Shown: piece by piece, positions 52,535 through 62,310 of the stretch
Layout: every line of letters begins with the position of its first letter
Position numbering within the stretch: position 1 is the first letter of the stretch
Source of the DNA: Phascolarctos cinereus
Lineage: Eukaryota; Chordata; Mammalia; Diprotodontia; Phascolarctidae
Assembly (NCBI RefSeq): GCF_002099425.1
Contig: NW_018343982.1
Location: 7,971,501-8,035,500, forward strand
Length of the DNA stretch: 64,000 bases
Direction: 5' to 3'
Position numbers and translations under genes: made by a program
The notes under the pieces: generated by a model
The model's input: only the letters and a program-made list of their open reading frames with translations
The model's database searches: none
Told to the model about the DNA's origin: nothing

Positions 52535-52765
52535 CTTCGATCTGCATTCAAACTCCATAGTTCTTTCTTTGCATGTGCATAGCATCTTCCATCACGAGGC
52601 CTTTGGAGATGTCTTAAATCCTTGTATTGCTGGGAAGGGTTAAGTTTATCAATATTGGTCATCGCACAACATGGCTGTTATTGTGTACAATGTTCTCTTG
52701 GTTCTGCCCACTTCACCTAGCATCAGATCATACAAGTCTTTCCAAGTCAAAAAACAATCTTGAGG
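52535..52765 (-). mobile_element. L1 3' fragment, antisense
   Basis: CTGCATTCAAACTCCATAGT, TCTTTCTTTGCATGTGCATA, TGTGTACAATGTTCTCTTGG and CACTTCACCTAGCATCAGAT, reverse complement of 42,940-43,110. Confidence 0.85.
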
Positions 52766-53440
52766 TGGACATTTCCAACTTGGGAGGAAATGTCATAAGT
52801 TTTAGAGATTAGAAACTTCTTGGTTACTCAATCAGTATTATCTACACTGAAAGAGGTATTCCCTGAAGATGCTACAATTCATCAAAAAAGGGCAAGTCCG
52901 AGCCTTAGTCTAGCTTGACAGAAAAGGTGGACCTTGAACAAGCTATTTGGACAAAATGATGCTGATGCAAGAGATAAAATGCCTAATTTAATACTGCCAC
53001 TAAATATTCCATGTTTTAAGAATCAATCTTCTGGGCAGACACAATAGAAGCTAAAAGTGACTGTATTTTGTTTTAAATATTTATCAATGCATGTTTATGA
53101 GGCTTTTGTGTTTTATGCATTTCTTTTGGGTAGAGGAAATAAATAGCTGCCCTATGCCTGATATACATTGTATATTAAGACCATTTTGGAGAGAACTTCA
53201 ACATGAGCCAATCTTAAGCTTTAAGTGATTTCCCCAGAGACTCTGGAATGAGGACATAAAGAGCCAGAACTACATTAAAAGTAGCAAACTCCCCTTCCTC
53301 TCCCCCATAACTTTAGAGTCCAGGCTCCAAATGGTCCCAGACATGAATCTCTTTAGTGGAAGCAGGAGAGTGCACCACCCCCACAGGCTGAGAGGATCTG
53401 TGTTACATACACAAAAGTATTTCAAAGCTATGTTGTCTTA
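52766..53440. other. Repeat-free block; candidate conserved non-coding DNA
   Basis: The 52,900-53,240 part (ATGATGCTGATGCAAGAGAT, GCCTAATTTAATACTGCCAC, TTTATCAATGCATGTTTATG) is AT-rich, non-repetitive and has the look of a vertebrate conserved element. Confidence 0.45.
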
Positions 53441-53441
53441 T

Positions 53442-53471
53442 GGGGGAGGGGGGAGGTAAACCCCCCCCCCC
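53442..53471. repeat. G-run followed by C-run
   Basis: GGGGGAGGGGGGAGG, a four-base loop (TAAA), then twelve C. The two arms can pair into a stable hairpin. Confidence 0.85.
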
Positions 53472-53604
53472 ACCATACTATTAGCTTGATTTGAAGGAAG
53501 ACAGGTTGACAAGTTCTGAGTAGTTCTCATGGGGGTAGGGAACTCCCTTTCCTCCATCATTGCAGATTAGGCCCTTCCTCTACAATTCATATCAAAAAAG
53601 AATT

Positions 53605-53735
53605 ACCTGGGGCAGTGAGGTTAGTGATCCGCCCAAGGGCACCCAGCCAGTATGTATCAAAAGTGGATCTTCTATCCAAGCTTTCCTGACTTTCCAACTA
53701 GCTGTCTACCACTATTCCACACCCACTCATTACCC
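53605..53735 (-). repeat. CORE-SINE (type A-like), antisense, diverged
   Basis: CAGTGAGGTTAGTGATCCGC, CAAGGGCACCCAGCCAGTAT and TTTCCTGACTTTCCAACTAG. Older than the other type A copies by divergence. Confidence 0.6.
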
Positions 53736-53884
53736 TGGTTACCTCAGAACTTAGAGTCAATATGGTGGTTGAAGCTTACAAAGTCAATCTCCATATGAGC
53801 CAATCAGATCACTTCACCCAATGCCCCAGTGCACTCTTACCCTAATTAGGGTGTATCATTAGTCACCATGGTGAGTATCTGAGA

Positions 53885-54025
53885 AAGTATCATTCATTTA
53901 ATCACTAATTTAACCAGCACTTATTTATTAAATGCCTGCTGTATGCAAGGAGGAGCTGGGCATACAATGGCAAAACAAAAATGAAAAAAAAAATCCGTGG
54001 CCTCAAGGGGGTTACATTCTATTGT
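53885..54025 (-). repeat. L3/L2 3' end, antisense
   Basis: TTTAACCAGCACTTATTTAT, TAAATGCCTGCTGTATGCAA and GGCCTCAAGGGGGTTACATT. Confidence 0.65.
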
Positions 54026-54049
54026 CACAAATCCAATGAACTGTCCCAC

Positions 54050-54415
54050 TCTCCTTAGATCAGTAAGAGCCTCCCTGCACTGTTCTACCTTCCTCATAAT
54101 GAGACCAGATGTAGAGATCCTGCTCATTGTTGCCTTCACTCCATTAATCTCAATTCATTTGCCCATCCTCCATTAGGCCTTCCTTGATATCCCTGGTTGT
54201 TAGAGTTCTTTGCCACCTCAAGTTTTCCTAGAGTTCTTGATGTGATCCCTCCTTTGCTCACCACATCTACTCCATGCTTCCTGCATTGTTTTACAGTTAT
54301 CTGTATTCACTCTCTGTCTTCCCATAGAATTCAACCTTGTTGAGGGGATATTTCATTTTTATCTAGTACAGTGCCTTACATCCATTGATGCTTCTTCATT
54401 TGAATGGAGTTAAAT
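54050..54415 (+). repeat. L2 LINE 3' part
   Basis: TTAGGCCTTCCTTGATATCC, CTTCCTGCATTGTTTTACAG and CTTCCCATAGAATTCAACCT, ending near TACAGTGCCTTACATC. Confidence 0.6.
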
Positions 54416-55045
54416 GTTTAAAGAAGAAGGATGGTGGGCACTTGCTTGGTGTGGATGTATAAAACTTAGTCATTGGGTCTGGAATCCAATCTCAGTATCT
54501 AAAAGAGCAAAGAGCAGAGGCAAACATTTTAATGATGATCAAATCTTCTTAAGCAACTAGCACCCAGACTCCCCTAGGCAGGACCAGATAACTACTTTGA
54601 GCAGACCAGGCAAACAAATACAATGAGGAATGCTTTTAATGTTATATTACATAAATTCATATATTTTTAAGGCCAAAAAATTTCATCTTCCCCAGCACAT
54701 AGGTATTTCATTTGCATTGGAGATTGCTCTGTGAATCTTCTGCTCTGTGGGTGCTGTGGGGAACAGCTGGGAGACAGAGCGAGGGCTGATCACATTAGCA
54801 CTTCCCCTTAGGCCTGTGGTTAGCCATGGCATTTAGGAGACTCAGACAGCGAGAACCGAGCTGGTATATTATTGATCAAATCAGCCAATTTGCAATAATA
54901 AGTGGAAAGAGTGTACAGACAGAATGTAGGCTTAAGCCAGAGGAAGTTATAAGCATAGCTGGGAAATGTGAGTTCAGGAGGTAGGCTCTCAGCATGTCCC
55001 ACTCACATGGCAGTATGTGATCTCTTGATTGCCTTTGCCAGGGCA
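54416..55045. other. No gene seen; repeat-free block
   Basis: About 630 bases with no recognised repeat or frame. Confidence 0.4.
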
Positions 55046-55049
55046 AGCT

Positions 55050-55575
55050 TGGGATATTGAATAAAGAATGCTAGATTTGAAGTCCCAAAGACTTGGGTTC
55101 AAATCGTATCTCTGACACTCACACTTTATGACCATGGGCAGGTCACTTAAACTCTCTGAGCAAAGTTTCCTCACCTATAAAATAGGGGCAATAAGACCTA
55201 TCTAGTATCTACCTCACAAGATTATTGTATGGATAATAATGATGGATAATAATGATAGCATTCATGGAACCTTTAAAGTCTGCAAAGTTCTTTATACATG
55301 CCATCTCATTTGATCCTTACAACAACCCAGAAATGCAGATGCCATTATTATCCCTAATTTATAGACGTGCAAACTGAGATACAGAAAAAGTAAGTGGGTT
55401 CCCAGGATCACACAGGTAGCAAGTTTCTGAGGCAGGATTTGAACTCAGGCCTTCCTGAATCCAGGCCAGGTGTTCTATCCAATGCATCACCTAGCTGCCT
55501 CTAGATCCAAGAAAAAAAATGCATGTGAAGTATTTTGCATATTGTAGAGTACTCTACAAGAATTGCTATTATTAG
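55050..55575 (+). repeat. MIR-type SINE (+) split by a second MIR-type SINE (-)
   Basis: The outer copy runs 55,050-55,235 (GAATGCTAGATTTGAAGTCC, GGGTTCAAATCGTATCTCTG, CTACCTCACAAGATTATTGT) and resumes at about 55,510 (GAAGTATTTTGCATATTGTA). The inner antisense copy, 55,245-55,500, carries TCTGCAAAGTTCTTTATACA, GGATCACACAGGTAGCAAGT and CAATGCATCACCTAGCTGCC. A GGATAATAATGAT duplication stands at the left junction. Confidence 0.75.
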
Positions 55576-55914
55576 GAATGACATCAGAGGAGGGGTGGTG
55601 TTTCCATCCTAGAGTACTGGTGTGTTTGTTTCTGACCACATGTTATTGCTGAGAAACTGGCAAGTTTTTCTGGACGGAAGTCGGGGTCAAAGGAGAAGTG
55701 ATGACAACACAAGTCCTGGGTCAGTGTATACTACAGTGTATATGTTCTTGGGAGCATTCTCCGTACTTTCGTCCTCTCCCATGAGCAAATCAGTGATAGG
55801 GCTAGGGAATCCTGATACATAGAGGCTTACATGTCTTTCTCATCATTCATTTATATCGAGTGAAATGTATTCCACTTGTTTCTATAAAGTGTGTCAATGA
55901 CTGTGGCCTCATAT
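55576..55914. other. No gene seen; unassigned
   Basis: A 66-codon frame at 55,622-55,822 shows no domain. Confidence 0.4.
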
Positions 55915-56055
55915 CCTTCCCTTGTGTCACTGACTCTTCTTTCTATCTATCACCTCATGGGCCCCTAGAACATGCCCCTATGCCTCTGAACCTCTGCTAA
56001 TGCCATTCTCCCTCCCCAGAATGTCCTCCTCCATCCTCTGCACCTATCTAGCAAT
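55915..56055 (+). repeat. L2 LINE fragment
   Basis: AATGCCATTCTCCCTCCCCA, GAATGTCCTCCTCCATCCTC and the upstream CCTATGCCTCTGAACCTCTG correspond to the WNALL-type segment of the L2 C-terminal coding area. Confidence 0.5.
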
Positions 56056-56175
56056 AGGCAAGCTCTGGGGAAGGCCGCATGCTAAAGCCACTAACACACT
56101 GCCGAAGATGTAGTGATGTGTACAACATAATCTCTGCCCTCAAGGACGTTATAATCTAGCTAGAGAGACAGGACA
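56056..56175 (-). repeat. L3 3' end, antisense
   Basis: CTCTGCCCTCAAGGACGTTA and TAATCTAGCTAGAGAGACAG. Confidence 0.55.
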
Positions 56176-56184
56176 CAGGCAAGA

Positions 56185-56360
56185 CAAATAAAATCATGGA
56201 ATTTGATCATCTAGTCCAATGCCCCCATTTTAAACATGGGAAATCTGAGATCCATATGGAAAGATTTCCATCAGGTTACATAGTTAGCTAGTGATAGGGC
56301 TGGTCCTAGAAATCAGGCCTTCTGACTTTCAACCCAGTGTGTTTTCATCTAACACTGGAA
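56185..56360 (-). repeat. MIR/THER-type SINE, antisense
   Basis: GATCATCTAGTCCAATGCCC, CCATTTTAAACATGGGAAAT, CAGGTTACATAGTTAGCTAG and GGCCTTCTGACTTTCAACCC. Confidence 0.65.
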
Positions 56361-56419
56361 AAAAAGATGAATTGTACAAGTCAACAGTAAAAAAAGATAT
56401 CAGAAGGCAGAACAAAATT

Positions 56420-56700
56420 ATTCAGTTCAATGCCCACTTTCTTCAAGAAATCTTCCTCAAATGTTCCCAACCAGTGAGAATTTCTCTCTCCTTTGAACTC
56501 AATCTTGCTTATTATCTGAGCCACTCCATTAACATTTGCCCGTACAATCTTATGTTATTTATTTTAAGCATATTCATGGCTCCTCAAATTGTTGTGCCAA
56601 AATCTCCTTGAAGGGAGGGGCCTCTCTCTCCCATGGGGCCTAGCACAAGACTTTGCTCATGAAAGATACTTGATAAATATCTGTTAAATGATTGGTTAAA
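56420..56700 (+). repeat. L2 LINE 3' end
   Basis: CTTCAAGAAATCTTCCTCAA near the start, AAAATCTCCTTGAAGGGAGG, GGGCCTAGCACAAGACTTTG and CTTGATAAATATCTGTTAAA at the end. Confidence 0.65.
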
Positions 56701-56969
56701 GATGAGAAGAGAGGAAATCATAAGGATAAGAATCATGAACAAAATTTGGCTTTGGGAAAACAAAAGGAAGAACTATCCCAAAGGGATGTCCACCGTTATG
56801 ATGGAAGTGATTCTTGGAAAAGACAAGGAAACCTCCATCCTATATCCTGAACAACAGTAACTCATATGTGGTTATTTACAGTTATTAAAGCAGTAGAGCT
56901 ACCATAGCAACAAGTACAACTTTTGGAGAGGCTTCTCCCAGAGACAGAATATTGTATGGATTTATTAAA

Positions 56970-56987
56970 GACACACACAGACACACA

Positions 56988-57030
<43 letters not shown>
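56970..57030. repeat. (CA)n microsatellite
   Basis: ACACACACAGACACACAGAC, then about 18 uninterrupted CA units. Confidence 0.96.
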
Positions 57031-57211
57031 CATCATGTAAATATCAGCAGGCATTTTGCAGTCTTCTCAAGGAAAGATGTCTCCATTTTTTCCTTGTCAT
57101 TTTGAATGTAGTATTTCCATTTGCTTTTCTTTCCTTCTAAGAGGAGGGAAAGGCATTCATTGTGTTAGGGCCTCTGTATGCATTCAAGTACTGAATTAGA
57201 AAAGAAATAGT
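57031..57211. other. Unassigned
   Basis: No repeat recognised. Confidence 0.35.
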
Positions 57212-57500
57212 TCAGGGAGGGAGGAGTATGTGCATGTATGAGAGGGAGACACAAATGCCAAAAGAGAGAGGTCACACAAAGAAACACATGGAAAGACAGA
57301 CCAAAAGAGGGAGAGGAAGGTAGAGGAAAAGGGAGGGAGGAAGAGAGAAACTTGCCTATGGTCACATTGTGTGAGTGTAAGAGGTAGGGGAAGGGGGAAA
57401 AGGGACAGAAGGAGGGAAGAAGGAGAAAGGGAGAGCAGAAGAAGGAAAGGGACAGATGGAGACAAAGAGAGACTAAGAATGAAACAGAGACAGAGAGGTG
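57212..57500. repeat. Polypurine-rich tract
   Basis: Nearly 300 bases dominated by GAGA, GGGA and AAGG words on the plus strand, with short breaks at 57,225-57,285 and 57,355-57,380. Confidence 0.85.
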
Positions 57501-57884
57501 GATGAAGAAGAAATACTAGCTAGGAATGAAAAAAGCTACCATAGGTACATTCTAAATTATCCTCAAAACCCCAGTGAGTCATTAAAAGCCACTTATGATA
57601 GGATTCTTGAAATGACTTTGCAGTTTTCCTTGTGAAGTGAGAGAACAGTGGAAAGGGGGATCAGGAAGTTGAATGAAACTCATTTGATGTTGTTATAGAA
57701 CCAGTCCAGAAGACAGAGAGTGAGACATTGTTTAAGTCCATTTGTCCAGAGCCAAGCCCATCTGGATATTCACTAAAAGGTAGTCACTTGACAGAAGATA
57801 GTCCACTAATCATTTAGCATAGCCTCAACTCCTCTCCTGTTTGCTCCTGATCCTTGAATCCCCACTCAGATATTTGATATTTAA
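57501..57884. other. No gene seen; unassigned
   Basis: No recognised repeat. The middle of this gap looks single-copy. Confidence 0.4.
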
Positions 57885-58745
57885 ATAAGATGGAACTCAA
57901 CAGACGTAAATGTAAAATCTTACACAAACTCAAGAAATCAACTTAACAATGACAAGATTGGGGGTGAGTGGGGCAGAGGTATGGCTAGGTAGCAGTTTGT
58001 GGTTGGCTGAAAGGTCAACACAAGCCAGAAGTATTATGTGCCATCCAAGAAAGCCAGTGAATAAGGAGGATTAAGGCCTTTTCTCCTTTGTCTTGGTGCA
58101 ACTGTATGTGAAGTACTGTGTTCAGTGATGGGTCCCATGTTTTAAGAAAGACATTAATAAGATAGATAATGTCCAGAAGAGGACAGTCAAGACAATGAAA
58201 GGCCTCAGGTTCATGCTACCTGAAGATTCATTACAGAGACTGACTATATTTAGTCTGGAGAAGAGAAGATTTAGTGGAGACATGAGAGCCATCTTCAAAT
58301 ATCTGACAACTTGTCTCATGGAAGACCAATGAGACTCATTCTTCTTGGACATAGGAGCAACATGTGAAAACTACAAAAATGCAGATTTAGGATTGATACC
58401 AAGAAACACATTGTAGGGGCAGCTAGGTATGCAGTGGATAGAGCTCTGGCCTTGGAGTCAAGAGGATCTGAGTTCAAATCTGGCCTCAGATACTTGACAT
58501 TTACTAGCTGTGTGACCCTGGGCAAGTCATTTCACCCTGGTTGCCTCACCAAAAAAAAAAAAACACATTCTAATAGTGCTGAGCAGAAGAAGAATGGGCC
58601 TCCTCAGGGTGGAGATTGTGCCCTTCATTAGACGTCATCAAGCAAAAGATCAATGACCAGTTATCAGGTATGATATAGAAAAGATTTAGTTTTTCAGACA
58701 TAGGTTGGGGCAGATGGTTACCAAGGTCCTTCCCAAATCTAGAAT
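57885..58745 (+). mobile_element. CR1-type LINE 3' part with a nested SINE
   Basis: AGTACTGTGTTCAGTGATGG, GTCCAGAAGAGGACAGTCAA, TAGTCTGGAGAAGAGAAGAT and GGAGACATGAGAGCCATCTT match the last coding part of CR1 (VQRRATR and GLFSLEKRRLRGD-type sequence). After the SINE, 58,573-58,745 ends with ATCAATGACCAGTTATCAGG and AAGGTCCTTCCCAAATCTAG, the CR1 3' end. No open frame remains. Confidence 0.78.
58416..58560 (+). mobile_element. Type A CORE-SINE nested in CR1, with target-site duplication
   Basis: GGGGCAGCTAGGTATGCAGT head, GAGTTCAAATCTGGCC B box, GGGCAAGTCATTTCACCC, TTGCCTCACC plus A10. Flanks AAACACATTGTA (58,404-58,415) and AAACACATTCTA (58,561-58,572) differ at one base. Confidence 0.94.
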
Positions 58746-58894
58746 TCTGGAAATAGAGATCATCCTGCCATCTTTTCTTCCCCCATTTCCATTCACCCAT
58801 ATTCTCATTTCTCTCTGTTGATAGCTGTCCCATTAGACTTCTTCCCATATTCCTTATCTCTTCATAGGAAAGACAATATATTCTGGTACATGGG
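58746..58894. other. Unassigned
   Basis: Pyrimidine-rich gap. Nothing recognised. Confidence 0.35.
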
Positions 58895-59100
58895 TCCATA
58901 ACCTTTTTTTATGTCATGGACCCCTTTGGATGTCTGGTGAAGCCTATAGAGCCTCTCTCAGAACAATGTGTTTAAGTTATTGAAGGAATTTATAAATTTC
59001 AGTCAGAGGTGAGTGGAAATAATGTTGTGGTTTTGTTTCCCATCTAAGTTTATATCTATCCATGGACCTGTAAATAGTTAAATGGACCTAAGGTTGAAAA
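58895..59100. mobile_element. hAT-type miniature DNA transposon, diverged
   Basis: GGGTCCATAACCTTTTTTTA, TGTCATGGACCCCTTTGGAT and GTCTGGTGAAGCCTATAGAG at the left, and GGACCTAAGGTTGAAAACTC at the right. Same family as the copies at 29.4 and 60.2 kb. Confidence 0.65.
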
Positions 59101-59104
59101 CTCC

Positions 59105-59720
59105 CTTCTTGTGGAAAGAACTCTAACCTTAGATTCAGAAGATCTGGCTCCTAGTCTTTGCTCTATTACTTATTAGCTGTAGACTACAAGAAATGCTGCA
59201 GAAGAGTTTATTTGCATAAAGACAGAATGAATAAAAGGTTTCTTTTGAGTCTTTGCCTGAACTCCCCCCCACCCCACAATGAGATCCCTTTATTTGTCAT
59301 AATGTGCTATATAACACTGAAATGCCTAAATCATTGGGTGATATGTGTTGTGGAAGATACAATTGTTGAACTGTTTCCCAGACAGAGAACTCAATCTCAT
59401 ATAAAAGTTATTGCTCTGGCCTTGTTCAGGGAAGCTCCAATCTATATAAAATCTATGATGCTTAAGAGTACCCTGCTCCACACAGACGTTATTGGGGCCT
59501 TCCCCTGCTGTGAGAAACTTATCTTTTCTATCACTTTAATAAAATTCCTCTTGAAGCTACCATTATGGCTTCTGTTACTATGATGTTCACCAAACTTAGA
59601 CCCTCTACAGCCAAGCCACTCAAGTTCTTTTGATCTTATTTTCTCATCTCAAAATTGGGGTTAATAATCCATGCCCAGCCCATTTTACAGGGTTGTTGTG
59701 AGGATCAAATGAAGCAGCAT
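59105..59720 (+). repeat. MIR-type SINE split by an LTR
   Basis: AACTCTAACCTTAGATTCAG and TATTACTTATTAGCTG lie before the LTR; CAAGCCACTCAAGTTCTTTT, TTTTCTCATCTCAAAATTGG and GGGTTGTTGTGAGGATCAAA lie after it. Together they make one MIR. Confidence 0.7.
59178..59609 (+). mobile_element. Probable solo LTR inside a MIR
   Basis: Fossil of about 430 bases whose ends can be read as TGTAGA and TCTACA, with TATATAAA at 59,443-59,450 and AATAAA at 59,538-59,543, the usual LTR promoter and polyadenylation spacing. It interrupts a MIR. No internal retroviral region is present. A 141-codon frame across it is not regarded as a gene. Exact ends are uncertain by about 15 bases. Confidence 0.6.
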
Positions 59721-59724
59721 ATGT

Positions 59725-59965
59725 GAAAATAGCTCCCATTTATAGAGGTCTAGAAGGTTTGCAAAGTGTTTTCTTCACCATAACCCTGTGGGGCAGGTAC
59801 TATACATATGTAGTCTACCCTTTTTAAAGATGAGACAACTGAGGTTGGATAGGTTAAGTAACTTACCCTAGGGTTATACAACTAGGAAGTGCATGAGACA
59901 GGATTTGAATTCAGGTCTTTTGACTCTGAATCCGACCTTATTTCTACGGTACTGTGCTGCCTCTA
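59725..59965 (-). repeat. MIR-type SINE, antisense
   Basis: GTCTAGAAGGTTTGCAAAGT, TTTTTAAAGATGAGACAACT, GGATTTGAATTCAGGTCTTT and TACGGTACTGTGCTGCC. Confidence 0.78.
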
Positions 59966-60225
59966 ACAATTTTATAACAATAAAGGGCTATGTCCATGCA
60001 AAGAATAGTGATGCTATTGATGCTGTTACCGATGATGGTGGTCATGTTGATGACTATACTGGAATGCCTCTGGACCCTGGCAGTAGAACCCTGAGCTAAT
60101 AAGAAGAGGACATTAATTTCTCCAAGATGCCTAGAGGGGACCCCAACGATTTTACTTTAAAAAAAAAAGAATCCAAAAGGGCAAATGTGGAGAGGAAGTA
60201 GCCACTCAGAATCAGTAAGTGAAAT
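59966..60225. other. Unassigned
   Basis: A GATGCTATTGATGCTGTTAC and GATGATGG patch near 60,010-60,055; otherwise nothing recognised. Confidence 0.4.
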
Positions 60226-60233
60226 ATCTAGAA

Positions 60234-60417
60234 TAGGGTTTCATAAACCTTTTTTATGTCAGGGACCCTTTTGGTATTCTGGTGAAGCCTATGAACCCCC
60301 TTTCAAAGCATTGTTTTTAATTGCATCATATAAAATTACAAAAATAAAATTTATTGAAATACAATTATCAAAAAAAAATTTAAAACGTGTCCTTAGATCC
60401 TGAGTTAAGAACCCTTG
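60234..60417. mobile_element. hAT-type miniature DNA transposon with perfect 8-base target duplication
   Basis: Left end TAGGGTTTCATAAACC, right end GAGTTAAGAACCCTTG (inverted, imperfect), interior TTCTGGTGAAGCCTATGAAC and AAATTTATTGAAATACAATT. Flanked by ATCTAGAA at 60,226-60,233 and 60,418-60,425. An 8-base duplication is the hAT hallmark. Confidence 0.9.
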
Positions 60418-60425
60418 ATCTAGAA

Positions 60426-60912
60426 GAACCCTATGTTCCTGAATTACCCTCTCCTCCCAAAGCTGAGCCCCCAGAAATAGAACTAGATCTTGAGCTGAAG
60501 AACAAAGATAGAAATCAGTATTAGGGTGAAAGCAGGAGGTCTTCATCATACTTGCAAATTATGGTATCAGGCAAGGAACAAGGACAGTTTCAAGCCATAA
60601 TGAGAGTGGAAATCAGGAGATAAAAACTCCAGCTCCTGTCAGGAAAAGAGTCAATGTCCAGAGAGAGGTTAGTGATGCTGAAAGGCCAGAGTTGTTTGAA
60701 CTGATGCCTGTGGTGAAAATAAAAACCTGTACAGAGAGGGGTGGGCTTATTTTTTTTTAATTTGGAGAGTGATGGGCTTTCTTGTAGGCTTTCAGATTCT
60801 ACTAGAAAAGAACAAGGATAGAGATGTTGAACTGGCAAAAGAAGAGAAAGTCATACAAACTCAATGTACTATTTTGTTGTCCCTTAGGACATAACAGGAG
60901 ATCTGGACATAA
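60426..60912. other. No gene seen; unassigned
   Basis: Contains a short direct repeat GGACATAACAGG at 60,888-60,899 and 60,906-60,917. No other feature. Confidence 0.4.
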
Positions 60913-61147
60913 CAGGGGTTCCTAATCTGGAGTCGACAGACCCCAAGGATTCTGTGGATAGATTTCAGGGAGTCTGTGAATTTGGATGGGGGGGGAAGTA
61001 TATCTTTATTTTCAATAATCTCTGGCTCCCTTTATGTTCCTATGTATTCTATTTTATGCATCTAAAAACATGATTCTGAGAAGGGGTCCATAGGTTTCAC
61101 CAGACTGCCAACGGGGTCCATGACACAACAAAAATGAAGAACCCCTA
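60913..61147. mobile_element. hAT-type miniature DNA transposon, second family
   Basis: CAGGGGTTCCTAATCTGGAG at the left and ATGAAGAACCCCT at the right are inverted ends. The interior CAGACCCCAAGGATTCTGTG, ATCTTTATTTTCAATAATCT and AGAAGGGGTCCATAGGTTTC differs from the 60.2 kb family except near the termini. Confidence 0.75.
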
Positions 61148-61154
61148 ATCAAAT

Positions 61155-61300
61155 CCAATACACTCATTTTACGGATAAAAAAAAAACAAGGCCCATAAGG
61201 AGGGAGTGATTTGACTAAGGTCGCACAGTGAGTTAGCCACAAAGCTAGCACTAGAGCCCAGATCTTCTGACTCCCAGGCCAATGCCTTTACCCTCAGTAC
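61155..61300 (-). repeat. MIR/THER-type SINE, antisense
   Basis: ACACTCATTTTACGGATAAA, AAGGTCGCACAGTGAGTTAG and GAGCCCAGATCTTCTGACTC. Confidence 0.7.
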
Positions 61301-62149
61301 GGTGGGGAAGAGATGGCTTCCTACATTCATTGTCTTGTCTTGTCTCTTATGAATCAGAAATTAAAGAGTTGGTACTCCAAAACATCACCATCTGCATGCA
61401 AGTCCTGTGCCAATGTGTTAAAACATTAGCCACTCAACACAAGAAAATGTCCTTGGATCTGGAACCACCACAAAAGTCCTTTAAAGTTTTCCTTCTGGTG
61501 CTGAAAAAAAAAAAACCTGACTCCTCAAAGGGAGCCTTAGGAAATCAGCCAAATCAGCTCTAAGGAGGGTCCTTTATTTCCTCTATCTGAGGCACCAAGG
61601 GAAGAGCCATGAGCTCCAAAGAGCTAAAAACCATGATTGGCTTCTATGGGTGAGTGACTTCTACTCCACAGGGAGCCTTTGAGAGCCCAGGAATGTGTCA
61701 GCAGAGCAGACCAAACAGAATCTAATTTCATTTAGAGAATTACAAAACTAACTGTTCCACAAGCAGCTCAAAGCTACAAAAAGCAACCAAAAAAATAAAA
61801 ATAAAAAAGTTGCTTCCTTCCTCGGGGTTTGTACTGGCCAGTCTGACATGCAAAAACCTAAGGAGACCTACTTGTTCAGGAAAAGTCTTATTAGGAGATC
61901 AAGTCATAATTTGCTAATAATGACAAAGTTGTTATTAATGGCACCTATGTTAACATAGCACCCTATGGTCAGAGTACAGACAGAAGGAACTGAAGTGGTA
62001 TTTTATTGTTTAGACCAGCCAATTCACAGAGTGAGTGGAGAATCCTGGGAGAATTTAGGCATCTTCCCAATCCCCTACCCCCAACACATACATACACACT
62101 CCTCCTCCCTGCTTCCTGTGCTGCAGCTATGCTATGAGCCATCCCTGAC
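61301..62149. other. No gene seen; repeat-free block
   Basis: About 850 bases with no recognised family. Short frames here have no domain. Confidence 0.4.
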
Positions 62150-62210
62150 CCCAGGCATTGAGACAAGACCTTACCTTCAAGGAGTTTATAATCAAATTGG
62201 TAAATAATTA
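62150..62210 (-). repeat. L3 3' end trace, antisense
   Basis: AGACCTTACCTTCAAGGAGT and TTATAATCAAATTGGTAAAT. Confidence 0.5.
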
Positions 62211-62286
62211 TTGTTTAGATACAGTTCTTCAAAGACACTCAAATTGAGACATCCCTATTTGGAGCTAGAAATAAGAAAGTATCTTA

Positions 62287-62310
62287 CATGTATATATATA
62301 TATACACACC
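62287..62310. repeat. Short (TA)n
   Basis: TACATGTATATATATATATA followed by CACACC. Confidence 0.85.

Noticed and set aside
56923-57465. His/Thr-rich frames and Ser/Leu/Pro-rich reverse frames
   Set aside because: Products of a (CA)n repeat and of a polypurine tract, respectively.
59158-59583. 141-codon forward frame as a gene
   Set aside because: It starts in a MIR and crosses a solo-LTR-like insertion. No domain is visible.
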